Below the pieces are notes generated by a model that was not told the DNA's origin, made no database searches, and saw only the letters and a list, made by a program, of their open reading frames with translations. The position numbers were made by a program, and so were the translations under genes. Source: Tannerella sp. (lineage in GTDB: Bacteria; Bacteroidota; Bacteroidia; Bacteroidales; Tannerellaceae). From it: DNA of 64,000 nt. The stretch lies in assembly GCA_031271805.1 (NCBI GenBank), contig JAISUX010000087.1, positions 40,515 to 104,514 on the forward strand, in the 5' to 3' direction. Positions 54,683 through 64,000 of this stretch are shown one piece after another (the stretch's first letter is position 1; the number at the start of each line of letters is the position of its first letter).

Positions 54683-55957
54683 ATGATTCAGCCGTTAGCG
54701 GAAAGATTGCGTCCGAGGACGCTTGAGGATTATATTGGGCAGAAGCACCTCGTAGGCAAGGGGGCAGTGCTGCGGAAGATGATCGAATCGGGGAGGGTGC
54801 CCTCATTTATACTCTGGGGGCCGCCGGGCGTGGGGAAGACTACGCTCGCAAAAATTATCGCCAACAGGCTCGATACGCCTTTTTATACCCTGAGCGCCGT
54901 CAATTCGGGAGTGAAAGACGTGCGCGACGTCATCGACAAGGCTAAGTCGAACCCGCTTTTCAGCGGCGCTAATTCGCCTATCCTGTTCATCGACGAGATT
55001 CACCGTTTCAGTAAGTCGCAGCAAGATTCGTTGCTGGGAGCGGTCGAGACGGGGACGGTTACACTCATCGGCGCGACGACCGAAAACCCGTCGTTCGAGG
55101 TCATCCGCCCCTTGCTCTCGCGCTGTCAGGTCTATGTCCTGAAGTCGCTCGACAAGGACGACCTGTTGACGCTTCTCGACAAGGCGCTGAAAGAGGATGC
55201 CGTCCTGAAACGCCGGAATATAGAGGTCAAGGAAAGCGATGCAATGCTGCGATTCTCCGGAGGAGACGCGCGTAAATTACTGAATATCATTGAATTAGTT
55301 GTTTCGGCCGAAGAAGATGCTGAGACGATAGAGATAACCGACAAGAAGGTTGTAGAGCGTTTGCAGGAGAATCCGGCGGCTTACGACAAAGGCGGCGAGA
55401 TGCACTACGACATCATTTCGGCCTTTATAAAGTCGATACGCGGAAGCGACCCCGATGCGGCGGTATATTGGCTTGCGCGGATGGTTGAAGGCGGCGAGGA
55501 TCCGGAGTTTATCGCTCGGCGCTTGCTTATTTCGGCGGCCGAGGACATAGGCTTGGCCAATCCTAACGCTTTGTTGATAGCCAATGCCTGCTTCGAGGCC
55601 TTAAAGAAAATCGGCTGGCCGGAAGGACGGATTATCCTTGCCGAGGCGACTGTCTATCTTGCCTGCAGCGCCAAGAGCAATTCGTCGTATTTGGCTGTCG
55701 AGAAGGCTATTGCGAGTGTCGGTGATACCGGCAACTTGCCTGTGCCACTGCACCTGCGCAACGCGCCGACACAGCTGATGAAAGACCTCGGTTATCACAA
55801 AGGATATAAGTATGCACACGACTTTGAAGGGAATTTCGTGAATCAACACTATCTTCCCGACGAACTCCTCAAGACACGTTTCTGGGAGCCGCAAAATAAT
55901 CCGGCTGAGGATAAGATGATTGAGCGCATGAAATGGCTATGGGGCGACCGTTATTGA
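54683..55957 (+). CDS. rarA: Replication-associated recombination protein RarA (MgsA)
   Basis: The 424-residue AAA+ ATPase has the family start PLAERLRPRTLEDYIGQKHLVG, Walker A GPPGVGKTT, Walker B ILFIDEIHRFSKSQQD, sensor 1 IGATTENPSFEV, arginine finger region LLSRCQVYVL and a C-terminal tetramerisation domain (HYDIISAFIKSIRGSDPDAAVYWLARMVEGGEDPEFIARRL is recognisable at about 238-280). It acts at stalled replication forks. It converges on asnB; the 58-base gap has only a weak bulged hairpin. Confidence 0.96.
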   Translation: MIQPLAERLRPRTLEDYIGQKHLVGKGAVLRKMIESGRVPSFILWGPPGVGKTTLAKIIANRLDTPFYTLSAVNSGVKDVRDVIDKAKSNPLFSGANSPILFIDEIHRFSKSQQDSLLGAVETGTVTLIGATTENPSFEVIRPLLSRCQVYVLKSLDKDDLLTLLDKALKEDAVLKRRNIEVKESDAMLRFSGGDARKLLNIIELVVSAEEDAETIEITDKKVVERLQENPAAYDKGGEMHYDIISAFIKSIRGSDPDAAVYWLARMVEGGEDPEFIARRLLISAAEDIGLANPNALLIANACFEALKKIGWPEGRIILAEATVYLACSAKSNSSYLAVEKAIASVGDTGNLPVPLHLRNAPTQLMKDLGYHKGYKYAHDFEGNFVNQHYLPDELLKTRFWEPQNNPAEDKMIERMKWLWGDRY

Positions 55958-56015
55958 GGTGCGTAGTAAGGAACGCAACCATTGCCAAAAATCTAAAATC
56001 CTAAATCTAAAATAA

Positions 56016-57686
56016 CTAATAAGCGTCCTGATGCACTCCTTTTATTGCCCGTCCGCTCGGTTCGTTCATGTTTTGGAACGATTTGTCCCATGCCAAGGCC
56101 TCTGCCGTCGAGCAAGCCACGCTTGGTATGCTCGGCACCGAGCGTGCGGCGCTTTCGCTTGGAAAATGTTCCTCGAAGATTGCACGATAGCGGTATTCCT
56201 CTTTGTTACGGGGCGGGTTGATAGGGAATCGTTCGGCCGCATGCGCCATATCTTCGTCCGACACCTCATTCTCGGCGACCTGTTTCAACGTATCTATCCA
56301 GTTATATCCCACACCGTCGGAGAATTGTTCTTTCTGCCGCCATGCAACACTTTCGGGAAGCATATCTTCGAAGGCTTCGCGCAATATTTTTTTCTCGATA
56401 ACCTTTCCCGGCGCCATTTTGGATTCAGGGTTCAGGCGCATCGCCACATCCATAAATTCTTTGTCGAGGAAAGGCACGCGCCCTTCGACGCCCCATGCCG
56501 CCAGGCTTTTGTTCGCCCGCAGGCAGTCGTAGAGATAGAGTTTGCTGATTTTGCGCAGAGTTTCCTCGTGAAAAGCCTGTGCATCGGGAGCTTTGTGAAA
56601 ATAAAGATAGCCTCCGAACACTTCATCGGCGCCTTCGCCGCTCAGCACCATCTTGATACCCATGCTCTTGATGACCCGTGCCAGCAGGTACATGGGAGTG
56701 GATGCGCGGACGGTCGTAACATCGTATGTTTCAATGTGATATATCACGTCGCGGATGGCATCGAGGCCTTCCTGAATAGTATAGTTTATCTCGTGGTGGA
56801 CAGTCCCGATATGGTCGGCCACCTTCTTGGCGGCTATCAGGTCGGGCGCTCCCTTCAAACCGACGGCGAACGAGTGCAATTGCGGCCACCAGGCCTCTGT
56901 CGCTCCCTTGTCTTCTATGCGTTTGCCGGCGTAGCATTTTGCCACAGCCGAGATTATCGACGAATCAAGGCCGCCCGACAGCAGTACGCCATAAGGCACA
57001 TCGCTCATCAATTGCCGTGAAACGGCATCTTCGAGCGAGCGGCGCAATTCCATCCTGTCAGCCGGATTGTTTTTGACATTCGCGTAATCCATCCAGTCGC
57101 GTTTATACCATTTGACGGGTTCGGGCTGGGTGCTGACCCACGAGTAGCCGGGCAGGAACTGGTCGTATTCCGTCGCGAAACCTTCGAGGCCTTTCAGTTC
57201 CGACGATACGAGCACATGTCCCTTGTCGTCCTTGCCAACATAGAGCGGGATAACGCCGATTTGGTCGCGGGCTATCATGAACAGGTCTTTTTCTTCGTCG
57301 TAAAGGGCGAAAGCGAAAATTCCGCTCAGGTCTTCTATGAAATCAATGCCTTTTTCCTTATATAGAGCGATGATGACTTCGCAATCCGAGCCGGTTTGAA
57401 ACTCATATTTGTCCTTTAGTTTCTCTCTTATTACCAAGTGATTATATATCTCGCCGTTGACGCAGAGAGCTATCTTCCCATCCGGACTGAAAAGCGGCTG
57501 CTTGCCTGACGCGGGATCGACAATAGATAAACGTTCATGCGCCATGATAGCTGTCCGGCCGGTGTAAACACCGCTCCAATCCGGTCCGCGGTGGCGTATG
57601 CGTTTTGTCATTTTTAAAATTTGCGAGCGTAAAGCGTCTCGTTGCTCATTTTCTCTAATATTGAATATTGCTGTTATTCCACACAT
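56016..57686 (-). CDS. asnB: Glutamine-hydrolysing asparagine synthetase B
   Basis: The 556-residue protein begins MCGITAIFN, so after Met removal Cys2 is the N-terminal glutaminase nucleophile. The glutaminase domain (1-200) includes RHRGPDWSG and CVNGEIYNH. The synthetase domain contains the PP-loop SGGLDSS and LSGEGADEVFGGY. It makes asparagine from aspartate, ATP and glutamine. It is 22 bases after gltD and is the third gene of the gltB-gltD-asnB unit. Confidence 0.97.
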   Translation of the reverse strand: MCGITAIFNIRENEQRDALRSQILKMTKRIRHRGPDWSGVYTGRTAIMAHERLSIVDPASGKQPLFSPDGKIALCVNGEIYNHLVIREKLKDKYEFQTGSDCEVIIALYKEKGIDFIEDLSGIFAFALYDEEKDLFMIARDQIGVIPLYVGKDDKGHVLVSSELKGLEGFATEYDQFLPGYSWVSTQPEPVKWYKRDWMDYANVKNNPADRMELRRSLEDAVSRQLMSDVPYGVLLSGGLDSSIISAVAKCYAGKRIEDKGATEAWWPQLHSFAVGLKGAPDLIAAKKVADHIGTVHHEINYTIQEGLDAIRDVIYHIETYDVTTVRASTPMYLLARVIKSMGIKMVLSGEGADEVFGGYLYFHKAPDAQAFHEETLRKISKLYLYDCLRANKSLAAWGVEGRVPFLDKEFMDVAMRLNPESKMAPGKVIEKKILREAFEDMLPESVAWRQKEQFSDGVGYNWIDTLKQVAENEVSDEDMAHAAERFPINPPRNKEEYRYRAIFEEHFPSESAARSVPSIPSVACSTAEALAWDKSFQNMNEPSGRAIKGVHQDAY

Positions 57687-57708
57687 GAAACTTGATTTTT
57701 TTTGGTAA

Positions 57709-59133
57709 TTAATCTTTTAAGAATTTGTCGATTGCGATTGCTGTTTGGCGTGCGGAGGCCATTGCGCGGACTACGAGGCTTGCTCCGGACACCGCGTCGC
57801 CGCAGGCAAAGACATTTGCGGCCGATGTGCGGTTGTCCGCATCCACGGCAATATTTTTGCGATTGTCGGTAGCGAGCGTCAATTCGCTTATTATGCTGTC
57901 TTGTACGGGGTTAACGAAACCCATGCTCAGGAAGACGAGATCGACATCAAGCGTCTCTTTCTTGCCTGTCAGTCGCATTTCCGGACGGCTACCGTCGGTC
58001 GGCTGCGTCCATTCGACTTCTTCTATCTCAACTTGTTTGACATTGCCTTTTCCATCACCCGTGAACTTATTGGTTGTCAGGCTCCAACGGCGTGTACAGC
58101 CTTCTTCGTGGCTGCTGCTCGTCTTTAGGATCTGCGGCCACATAGGCCATGGCGTTGCGGGATTGAAATCCACAGGCGGTTGCGGAAGAATCTCTATTTG
58201 CGTCACGCTTTTTGCGCCTTGGCGGTTGGCCGTACCTACGCAGTCGCTGCCGGTATCGCCGCCGCCGATTATCAGCACATTCTTGCCTTTTGCGGAAATG
58301 CGCTCATCATCAGCTACTTGTATGCCCTGTAATATGCGGTTTTGCTGTCCGAGGTATTCGAGGGCGAAATAGATGCCTTTCAGTTCGCGTCCTTCGGCTT
58401 TCAGGTCGCGGGGCACTTCGCTGCCGATAGCCAAGCATACGGCGTCGAACGACGAGGTCAGTTGCGTAGCGGCGACATTGCGTCCGATATGCTGTCCCGT
58501 CTTAAATTCCACCCCTTCGGCTTCCATCAGACGGATGCGGCGGTCGATGATTTTCTTGCTGAGCTTGAAATTAGGGATACCGAAGCGTAGTAATCCTCCC
58601 GGCAGTTCGTCTTTTTCAAAAACGGTGACATTGTAACCCTTGCGGTTCAGCTGGTTAGCGACTGTCAGGCCTGCCGGGCCGCTGCCTACAACGGCGACAG
58701 AGCGTCCGTTGCGGACGGGATTGACCGGCTCTACAAAACCTTCTTTGAAAGCCATTTCGACGATAGCGACCTCGTTTTCGCGGATTGTCACCGGCTCGTG
58801 AATACTCAGGTTCAGTACGCAACTTTTCTCGCACAGAGCCGGACATATACGTCCCGTAAATTCGGGGAAGTCGCAGGTTTGTTCAAGTATATAATATGCT
58901 TCTCTCCAATGTCCTTTGTACAATTGGTCTTGCCATTCGGGTTGTTTGTTGCCTATGGGGCATGCCCAGTGGCAGAACGGCACGCCGCAGTCCATGCAGC
59001 GCGACGCCTGTGTCCGGCGGTCGCTGCTGTTCAGCGTCTGTTCGACTTCGCTGTAGTCGTTTATTCTTTCAAATACCGGCCTGTATCCGGCTTCTTGCCG
59101 CGGCACGGTTAAAAATGCTTTAGGATTTCCCAT
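57709..59133 (-). CDS. gltD: Glutamate synthase small subunit
   Basis: The 474-residue protein has the N-terminal Fe-S cysteines (CMDCGVPFCHWACPIGN and CPALCEKSC), the FAD motif GSGPAGLTVANQL and the NADPH motif GGGDTGSDCVG. It passes electrons from NADPH to the large subunit for the GOGAT reaction. It is 19 bases after gltB. Confidence 0.97.
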   Translation of the reverse strand: MGNPKAFLTVPRQEAGYRPVFERINDYSEVEQTLNSSDRRTQASRCMDCGVPFCHWACPIGNKQPEWQDQLYKGHWREAYYILEQTCDFPEFTGRICPALCEKSCVLNLSIHEPVTIRENEVAIVEMAFKEGFVEPVNPVRNGRSVAVVGSGPAGLTVANQLNRKGYNVTVFEKDELPGGLLRFGIPNFKLSKKIIDRRIRLMEAEGVEFKTGQHIGRNVAATQLTSSFDAVCLAIGSEVPRDLKAEGRELKGIYFALEYLGQQNRILQGIQVADDERISAKGKNVLIIGGGDTGSDCVGTANRQGAKSVTQIEILPQPPVDFNPATPWPMWPQILKTSSSHEEGCTRRWSLTTNKFTGDGKGNVKQVEIEEVEWTQPTDGSRPEMRLTGKKETLDVDLVFLSMGFVNPVQDSIISELTLATDNRKNIAVDADNRTSAANVFACGDAVSGASLVVRAMASARQTAIAIDKFLKD

Positions 59134-59152
59134 TTTTATCCACTAAATTTTA

Positions 59153-62100
59153 TTAATAATCGCGTTCCACCTCTGCAATTTTCGCTGCTAACTTAGCCAT
59201 CTGTTCCTCCTGGAGCACTCTCTTGTACTCTATGGGGGTGATGGCCATGAACTCATTGACGTACTTATCCCAATTGTCGAGCATATCGCTTGCGAGGCGG
59301 CTGCCGGTGTAGTGATAGTGTTTGCGGACGAGTTCGTGCAATTCCTTGCGTGATGCGCTGTCTTCTATAAGCGACAGTTCGACCATTTCCATATTGCAAT
59401 AGAAATCGAAGTCGCCTTTTTTGTCCCATACGTATGCTATGCCGCCGCTCATACCTGCCGCGAAATTGCGTCCTGTTTCGCCGAGCACTACCACGCGCCC
59501 GCCTGTCATGTATTCGCAGCAGTGGTCGCCGGTGCCTTCGACTACGGCAATTGCCCCGCTGTTACGTACTGCGAAGCGTTCGCCGACGCGCCCGTTGATA
59601 TAGACTTCGCCGCTCGTAGCGCCGTATAATAACGTATTGCCGGCGATAGTATTGTTTTCGGCGATAAAATCCGAGCGCAGGGGAGGCAGAACGCTGATTC
59701 GTCCGCCGCTAAGTCCCTTGCCGAGGTAGTCGTTGGCGTCGCCTTCGAGGCGGAAACTGACGCCGTGAGCGAGGAATGCGCCGAAGCTCTGGCCGGCAGA
59801 GCCTTTGAACTTGATGTTTATCGTATTTTCGGGCAGCCCCGCTTCGCCGTATTTCTTGGCTATCTCGCCCGACGTCATCGCCCCGACAGCGCGGTCGGTA
59901 TTGGCAATCGTGTATTCGAGCGATATCTCCTGGCGTTTCTCTATAGCGTTCCCGACCTGGCGGATTATTTCGCGGTCGAGGATATTGTCAATGCGGTGCG
60001 TCTGGTTGATAATCTTGTGAATAGCGTTGTCGCCGCCGGGGAAGAACGTAAGTTTATCCATATTAAGCAGATCGTGTTTGACAATTCCTGTCGAAGGTTT
60101 GCGCTCTATCAGGTCGGTGCGTCCGATGATATCGTCGAGGCTTGTGAAGCCCATTTCGGCGAGGTATTCGCGCACTTCTTCGGCGAGGTAGTTGAAGAAA
60201 TTGACCAAATATTCGTATTTCCCTCGGAAGCGTTTGCGCAGTTCTGCGTCCTGTGTAGCGACGCCTACCGGACAGGTGTTGATATGGCATTTGCGCATCA
60301 TCACGCAGCCCATAACTATCAGCGCCGACGTTGCGAAGCCGTATTCTTCGGCTCCGAGTAGCGCCATGATGATGATGTCGCGGCCGGTCTTTATCTGTCC
60401 GTCGGTCTGCAGGCGCACCTGTCCGCGCAGGTTGTTCATTACCAGCGTCTGTTGGGTCTCGGAGAGGCCGAGTTCGGGCGCTATGCCTGCATAACGTATT
60501 GAGCTTAAGGGAGATGCGCCCGTGCCGCCGTCGGAGCCGGAGATAATTATCCTGTCGGCTTTGGCTTTAGCGACGCCCGCTGCGATAGTTCCGACGCCTG
60601 TTTCAGCAACGAGTTTGACGCTTATTTCGGCCTGGGGATTGACGTTCTTGAGGTCGAAAATCAACTGAGCTAAGTCTTCGATAGAATAAATATCGTGATG
60701 AGGCGGGGGCGATATCAGCGAGATGCCGGGTATCGAATGTCGCGTTTTAGCGATTATCTTATCGACTTTGTATCCGGGCAACTGTCCGCCTTCGCCGGGT
60801 TTTGCACCCTGGGCTATTTTTATTTGTATCTCGTCGGCGTTGACAAGGTATTCGGTAGTGACGCCGAAGCGTCCCGATGCGACTTGTTTGATTGCCGAGC
60901 GTAGCGACAGGCCGTCTTCGCGGGGCAGGAAACGGTCGGGGTCTTCGCCGCCTTCGCCCGTATTGCTGCGGCCATGGATGAAGTTGAGGGCCATAGCCAT
61001 AGTCTCGTGGGCTTCCTTACTTATTGAGCCATAGCTCATTGCGCCTGTGACGAAGCGGCTCATTATCGCGCTTGCCGGCTCGACGGATTCTAAAGGTATC
61101 TTATGCTCCGACTTCTTGAATGTCAGCAGGTCGCGCAGGAAAATGAGGTCTTTTTTCTCGTCCACTATGCGCGAGTATTCTTTGAATTTCTTATAACTGC
61201 CAAGGCGGGTTGCGAGTTGCAGCGCCGAGATGGATTCGGGGTTCCAGGCATGAGCCTCGCCATCCTTGCGGTATGCCAAGAGGCCTTTGTTATAGATCGT
61301 TTTCGCCGGTTCCTGCCCGAAAGCGTAGGTGTGGAGACGGCGCGAATCTTCGGCAATCTCATTGAGACGGATGCCTCCGATGCGGTTTATGCCGCCACCG
61401 AAATATTTATCGCATACTTCGGCGCTTATACCTACGGATTCAAACAATTTGGCGCCGCGATAACTGCGTATCATGCTGATACCCATCTTACTGATGATTT
61501 TCAATAATCCTTTGCAGATGGCTTTGATATAATTTTTCTCGGCTGTCCCGTAGTCGAGTTGCAGCTCATTTTTCTTGACCATATCGTCGAGGGCGGCGAA
61601 TACCATATAGGGATTCAGTGCACTTGCGCCATAGCCGAGAAGCAGGGCGGCGTGCATCGTCTCGCGCATCTCGCCTGTTTCGACTATCAATGCCGTCTGT
61701 ACACGCTTTTGCACCGAGATAAGGTGATGGTGTACGGCGCTGACGGCCAGCAACGAAGGTATGGGCGCCTGTGTAGCGTTGGCGTTGCGGTCGCTCAGTA
61801 TTATATAATTGACGCCGTCGCGCACCGACTGTTCGGCCTGTTTGCAGAGCTGCTCCAAGGCCTGCTCCATTCCGTCGCGACCTTCGGCGACGTTGTACAG
61901 CATCGACAGTTTAAGCGCTCGAAAGCCTTTGTAACGTATGTTACAGAGGATGTCCAACTGTGTGTTGTTGAGCACCGGATGCGGCAGCCTCACCATCTTG
62001 CAGTGCGAGGCTTCGGGGTTGAGTATGTCATCGCCCACAGCCCCGATATATTCCGTGAGGCTCATAACGAGTTCCTCGCGGTAGGGGTCGATAGGGGGGT

Positions 62101-63664
62101 TGGTTACCTGGGCAAACTGCTGGCGGAAATAGTTGTAGAGCAGTTGCGGGTGCTTCGAGAGGACGGCTAACGGCACATCGAAGCCCATCGAACCGACAGG
62201 CTCGGCTCCGGTTGTCGCCATAGGCGTGATGATGCGCTCGAAGTCTTCGCGGTTGTAATCAAACAGCCGCAACAGCCGCTCGTAGTCTTGTACATTGTTG
62301 GGAACTTTCCGTCCCGAAGTCAACTTGTCGAGTTCTATTCGGTTGTTAGTGAGCCACTTACCGTAGGGCTGCGCAGTGGCAAGCTCTTCTTTCAGTTCAT
62401 TGTCGAAATAGATCTCGCCCTTTTCGGTGTCCACAAGCAGGATTTTTCCCGGTTGCAACCGTCCTTTGGCCTTGATATCTTCGGGTTCGCAGTCAAGGAC
62501 GCCTACTTCCGATGCGGCTATCAGCGTATCGTTCTTAGTGATGAAATAGCGTGAGGGGCGCAGACCGTTACGGTCGAGCATCCCGCCGGCATAGCGTCCG
62601 TCGGCAAAGAGCAGGGCTGCCGGCCCGTCCCACGGCTCCATAAGTATGGAGTGATATTCGTAGAACGCTTTCAGTTCGGCCGAGATAGGATTTTTTTCGT
62701 TGAAACTTTCCGGTATCAGCATCGTCATGGCATGGGGCAGGCTCATGCCTGTGGCGACAAAAAACTCGAAGACATTGTCTAACGAAGCGCTGTCGCTCAT
62801 ACCGGGCTGTATTATCGGGCGTATGTCGTTGATATTATCCAAAAGCGGGAATTTCAGGACGCTTTCGCGGGCTTCCATCCAACTGCGGTTGCCGCGGATA
62901 GTGTTTATCTCGCCGTTGTGAGCCAACATGCGGAATGGCTGTGCAAGGCTCCAGCGGGGGAAGGTGTTGGTGCTGAACCGCGAGTGTACAAGCGCCATCC
63001 CAGTAGTCAGGTACTCGCTTGTCAGGTCGGGATAGTATTGCCGCAATTGCATGGTTTCCAACATACCTTTATATATTATAGTCTTCGACGAGAGCGAGAC
63101 GATATAGAAATCGTCCTTGTCTTTGAGCGTGCTTTGTTCGACTCGATTCTCGATGCGGCGGCGGACGATATAGAGTTTGAGTTCGAGCGTCTGGCGGTCG
63201 TTTTCGCCGGTTATGAAGATCTGGCGGCTCACAGGCTCGACGGCTCGCGCCTCGTCGCCGAGGATGTCCGAATTAGTGGGCACTTCGCGGACGTGCATGA
63301 GTGTCAAGCCCTCGCGCACGACCTCTTCTGCGATGATATCCAATATTTCCATCTGCTGATCCTTGTCTTTTGGGAGGAAGATGATTCCCGTCCCGTAGCG
63401 TCCCTTTTCGGGCACAGGGATACCCTGCAAAAGTATGAACTCATGCGGTATCTGCAACAATATACCGGCGCCGTCGCCTGTCTTGTTGTCAGCCCCTTCG
63501 GCGCCGCGGTGACGCATGTTCTCAAGCACTTTGAGGGCTGATTCCACAATGTCGTGCGATTTCTCGCCGCGGATATTCACTATCATCCCAACTCCGCACG
63601 CATCGTGTTCGTTTTCGGGACTGTACAGCCCCGTATTCTTTGTTAAAATGCTGTCTTTAACCAT
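59153..63664 (-). CDS. gltB: Glutamate synthase large subunit
   Basis: The 1503-residue protein has a short propeptide before the glutaminase nucleophile Cys23 (EHDACGVGMIV), a central domain, the FMN-binding synthase domain (EGGEDPDRF, QIAQGAKPGEGGQLPG, GSDGGTGASPLSSI), the 3Fe-4S cysteines CHINTCPVGVATQ and the C-terminal right-handed beta-helix domain (GRVVVLGETGRNFAAGMSGG). With GltD it makes two glutamates from 2-oxoglutarate and glutamine. It heads the operon and has a strong promoter. Confidence 0.98.
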   Translation of the reverse strand: MVKDSILTKNTGLYSPENEHDACGVGMIVNIRGEKSHDIVESALKVLENMRHRGAEGADNKTGDGAGILLQIPHEFILLQGIPVPEKGRYGTGIIFLPKDKDQQMEILDIIAEEVVREGLTLMHVREVPTNSDILGDEARAVEPVSRQIFITGENDRQTLELKLYIVRRRIENRVEQSTLKDKDDFYIVSLSSKTIIYKGMLETMQLRQYYPDLTSEYLTTGMALVHSRFSTNTFPRWSLAQPFRMLAHNGEINTIRGNRSWMEARESVLKFPLLDNINDIRPIIQPGMSDSASLDNVFEFFVATGMSLPHAMTMLIPESFNEKNPISAELKAFYEYHSILMEPWDGPAALLFADGRYAGGMLDRNGLRPSRYFITKNDTLIAASEVGVLDCEPEDIKAKGRLQPGKILLVDTEKGEIYFDNELKEELATAQPYGKWLTNNRIELDKLTSGRKVPNNVQDYERLLRLFDYNREDFERIITPMATTGAEPVGSMGFDVPLAVLSKHPQLLYNYFRQQFAQVTNPPIDPYREELVMSLTEYIGAVGDDILNPEASHCKMVRLPHPVLNNTQLDILCNIRYKGFRALKLSMLYNVAEGRDGMEQALEQLCKQAEQSVRDGVNYIILSDRNANATQAPIPSLLAVSAVHHHLISVQKRVQTALIVETGEMRETMHAALLLGYGASALNPYMVFAALDDMVKKNELQLDYGTAEKNYIKAICKGLLKIISKMGISMIRSYRGAKLFESVGISAEVCDKYFGGGINRIGGIRLNEIAEDSRRLHTYAFGQEPAKTIYNKGLLAYRKDGEAHAWNPESISALQLATRLGSYKKFKEYSRIVDEKKDLIFLRDLLTFKKSEHKIPLESVEPASAIMSRFVTGAMSYGSISKEAHETMAMALNFIHGRSNTGEGGEDPDRFLPREDGLSLRSAIKQVASGRFGVTTEYLVNADEIQIKIAQGAKPGEGGQLPGYKVDKIIAKTRHSIPGISLISPPPHHDIYSIEDLAQLIFDLKNVNPQAEISVKLVAETGVGTIAAGVAKAKADRIIISGSDGGTGASPLSSIRYAGIAPELGLSETQQTLVMNNLRGQVRLQTDGQIKTGRDIIIMALLGAEEYGFATSALIVMGCVMMRKCHINTCPVGVATQDAELRKRFRGKYEYLVNFFNYLAEEVREYLAEMGFTSLDDIIGRTDLIERKPSTGIVKHDLLNMDKLTFFPGGDNAIHKIINQTHRIDNILDREIIRQVGNAIEKRQEISLEYTIANTDRAVGAMTSGEIAKKYGEAGLPENTINIKFKGSAGQSFGAFLAHGVSFRLEGDANDYLGKGLSGGRISVLPPLRSDFIAENNTIAGNTLLYGATSGEVYINGRVGERFAVRNSGAIAVVEGTGDHCCEYMTGGRVVVLGETGRNFAAGMSGGIAYVWDKKGDFDFYCNMEMVELSLIEDSASRKELHELVRKHYHYTGSRLASDMLDNWDKYVNEFMAITPIEYKRVLQEEQMAKLAAKIAEVERDY

Positions 63665-63718
63665 TATAAGATTGTCTTTATGATAACTCTATCTGTATTT
63701 ATTCACCAAAATGACCTG

Positions 63719-63748
63719 CAAAGATACAAAAAATCTTTCTATCTGCAA
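63719..63748 (-). promoter_or_regulatory. Predicted gltB promoter (-7 and -33)
   Basis: On the minus strand TTTG (63745-63748) and TATCTTTG (63719-63726) are 18 bases apart, a near-perfect match. The leader is about 48 bases. No nitrogen-control operator was recognised. Confidence 0.75.
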
Positions 63749-63833
63749 ATAATCCATTGTTTATTTGAAAATTTATTTCCTTCCCTGTGACATTGTTTCC
63801 AACATTATTGTTTCAAAATACAATAAAAAACCG

Positions 63834-63841
63834 TATCTTTG
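63834..63841 (+). promoter_or_regulatory. Predicted promoter of the right-edge AAA gene, -7 element
   Basis: TATCTTTG matches TAnnTTTG exactly and ends 29 bases before the ATG at 63871. The best -33 candidates are TTTC or TTG within 20-23 bases upstream. Confidence 0.6.
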
Positions 63842-63870
63842 TAGCCGTAAATATTCAAAACGGCGCAATT

Positions 63871-64000
63871 ATGGAAAGAAAACGTATAAGAATAGGAGAC
63901 AGTTTTTTCGACAATCAGGTTGCAAATTACTATTATGTCGATAAATCGCTGTTAATAAAGGAATTGCTTGACAATTCGGCTGCGGTGACGCTCATCACCC
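63871..64000 (+). CDS. N-terminus of an AAA-ATPase-like / DUF1703 protein (3' end outside window)
   Basis: An open frame of 43 codons from ATG 63871 runs to the right edge with no stop. It reads MERKRIRIGDSFF, then NYYYVDKSLLIKELLDNS, which resembles the start of the Bacteroidota AAA-ATPase-like/PD-(D/E)XK family (typical start ...GIxxFxxLRxxxYLYVDKTxLI...). The Walker A motif would lie just beyond the edge. These genes are often multicopy and of unknown role. Only the first 43 residues are seen, so the call is based on similarity of this segment. Confidence 0.65.
   Translation, partial: MERKRIRIGDSFFDNQVANYYYVDKSLLIKELLDNSAAVTLIT

Noticed and set aside
55960..55985. Hairpin between rarA and asnB (GGTGCGT...ACGCAACC)
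   Set aside because: Only seven base pairs with a bulge and no T tract on either side, so I do not call a terminator.
56031..57020. Plus-strand open frame of 329 codons over asnB
   Set aside because: Shadow of asnB, which has complete motifs on the minus strand.

Overview
The window comes from a Bacteroidota chromosome, almost certainly order Bacteroidales. The evidence is a SusC/SusD polysaccharide utilisation locus (PUL), a TamL lipoprotein partner for TamB, a fused FeoA-FeoB iron transporter, a flexirubin/aryl-polyene-type ketosynthase operon, and repeated promoters of the Bacteroidota type (TAnnTTTG at -7, TTG or TTTG near -33). I cannot name the genus. The GH31 enzyme with C-terminal dockerin and cohesin-like modules would fit a polysaccharide degrader such as the Dysgonomonadaceae, but that is only a guess.

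Layout. (A) 1-17299, all on the minus strand: a PUL. From upstream to downstream it holds a membrane-spanning regulator (periplasmic sensor, one TM helix, cytoplasmic SARP-like DNA-binding part), SusC, SusD, a DUF3823 lipoprotein, a strong stem-loop terminator, an unrecognised lipoprotein-like enzyme, a GH43-ceramidase-like fusion, a tandem alpha/beta-hydrolase with one dead domain, and a GH92-SGNH-GH71/99-like three-module enzyme that runs off the left edge. (B) 17360-24383, minus: tamB-tamL. (C) 24487-30622, plus: a GT-C glycosyltransferase, dnaB, kdgK and a hexuronate-type MFS transporter. (D) 30626-49195, minus: 17 tightly packed genes. They start with an aryl-polyene/flexirubin-like operon (FabG, two ACPs, acyltransferase, methyltransferase, dehydratase, thioesterase, two active ketosynthases, two inactive ketosynthase relatives, small transporter, LolA-like carrier) and continue into sbcD-sbcC, a GH31 enzyme and a calcineurin-like phosphatase. 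(E) 49297-53168: a hemerythrin-LuxR pair (minus) divergent from feoAB (plus), with two matching 18-bp palindromes between them. (F) 53238-57686: enolase (minus), rarA (plus), asnB (minus). (G) 57709-63664, minus: gltD and gltB, in one operon with asnB. (H) The right edge carries the start of an AAA-ATPase-like gene of the DUF1703 type.

How the genes work together. The PUL should bind, import and cut a glycan that probably contains alpha-mannosyl linkages and ester decorations; the substrate is inferred only from the enzyme families. kdgK and the MFS transporter point to uronate catabolism. The ketosynthase operon has the machinery to build and reduce a polyene acyl chain on ACP and to move it to the envelope, but the starter-unit genes (aromatic ammonia-lyase, AMP ligase) and an MMPL exporter are not in the window. 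The hemerythrin-LuxR pair lies directly upstream of that operon and opposite the ferrous iron importer, which suggests a redox or iron-linked control module. gltB-gltD-asnB forms an ammonium/glutamine assimilation operon.

No rRNA, tRNA, CRISPR array, insertion sequence or integrase was seen. No gap between genes is longer than about 206 bases (63665-63870, which holds two divergent promoters). Several start codons were moved downstream from the longest reading frame because the longer versions begin at TTG or GTG and overlap the neighbouring gene or precede a clear signal peptide.
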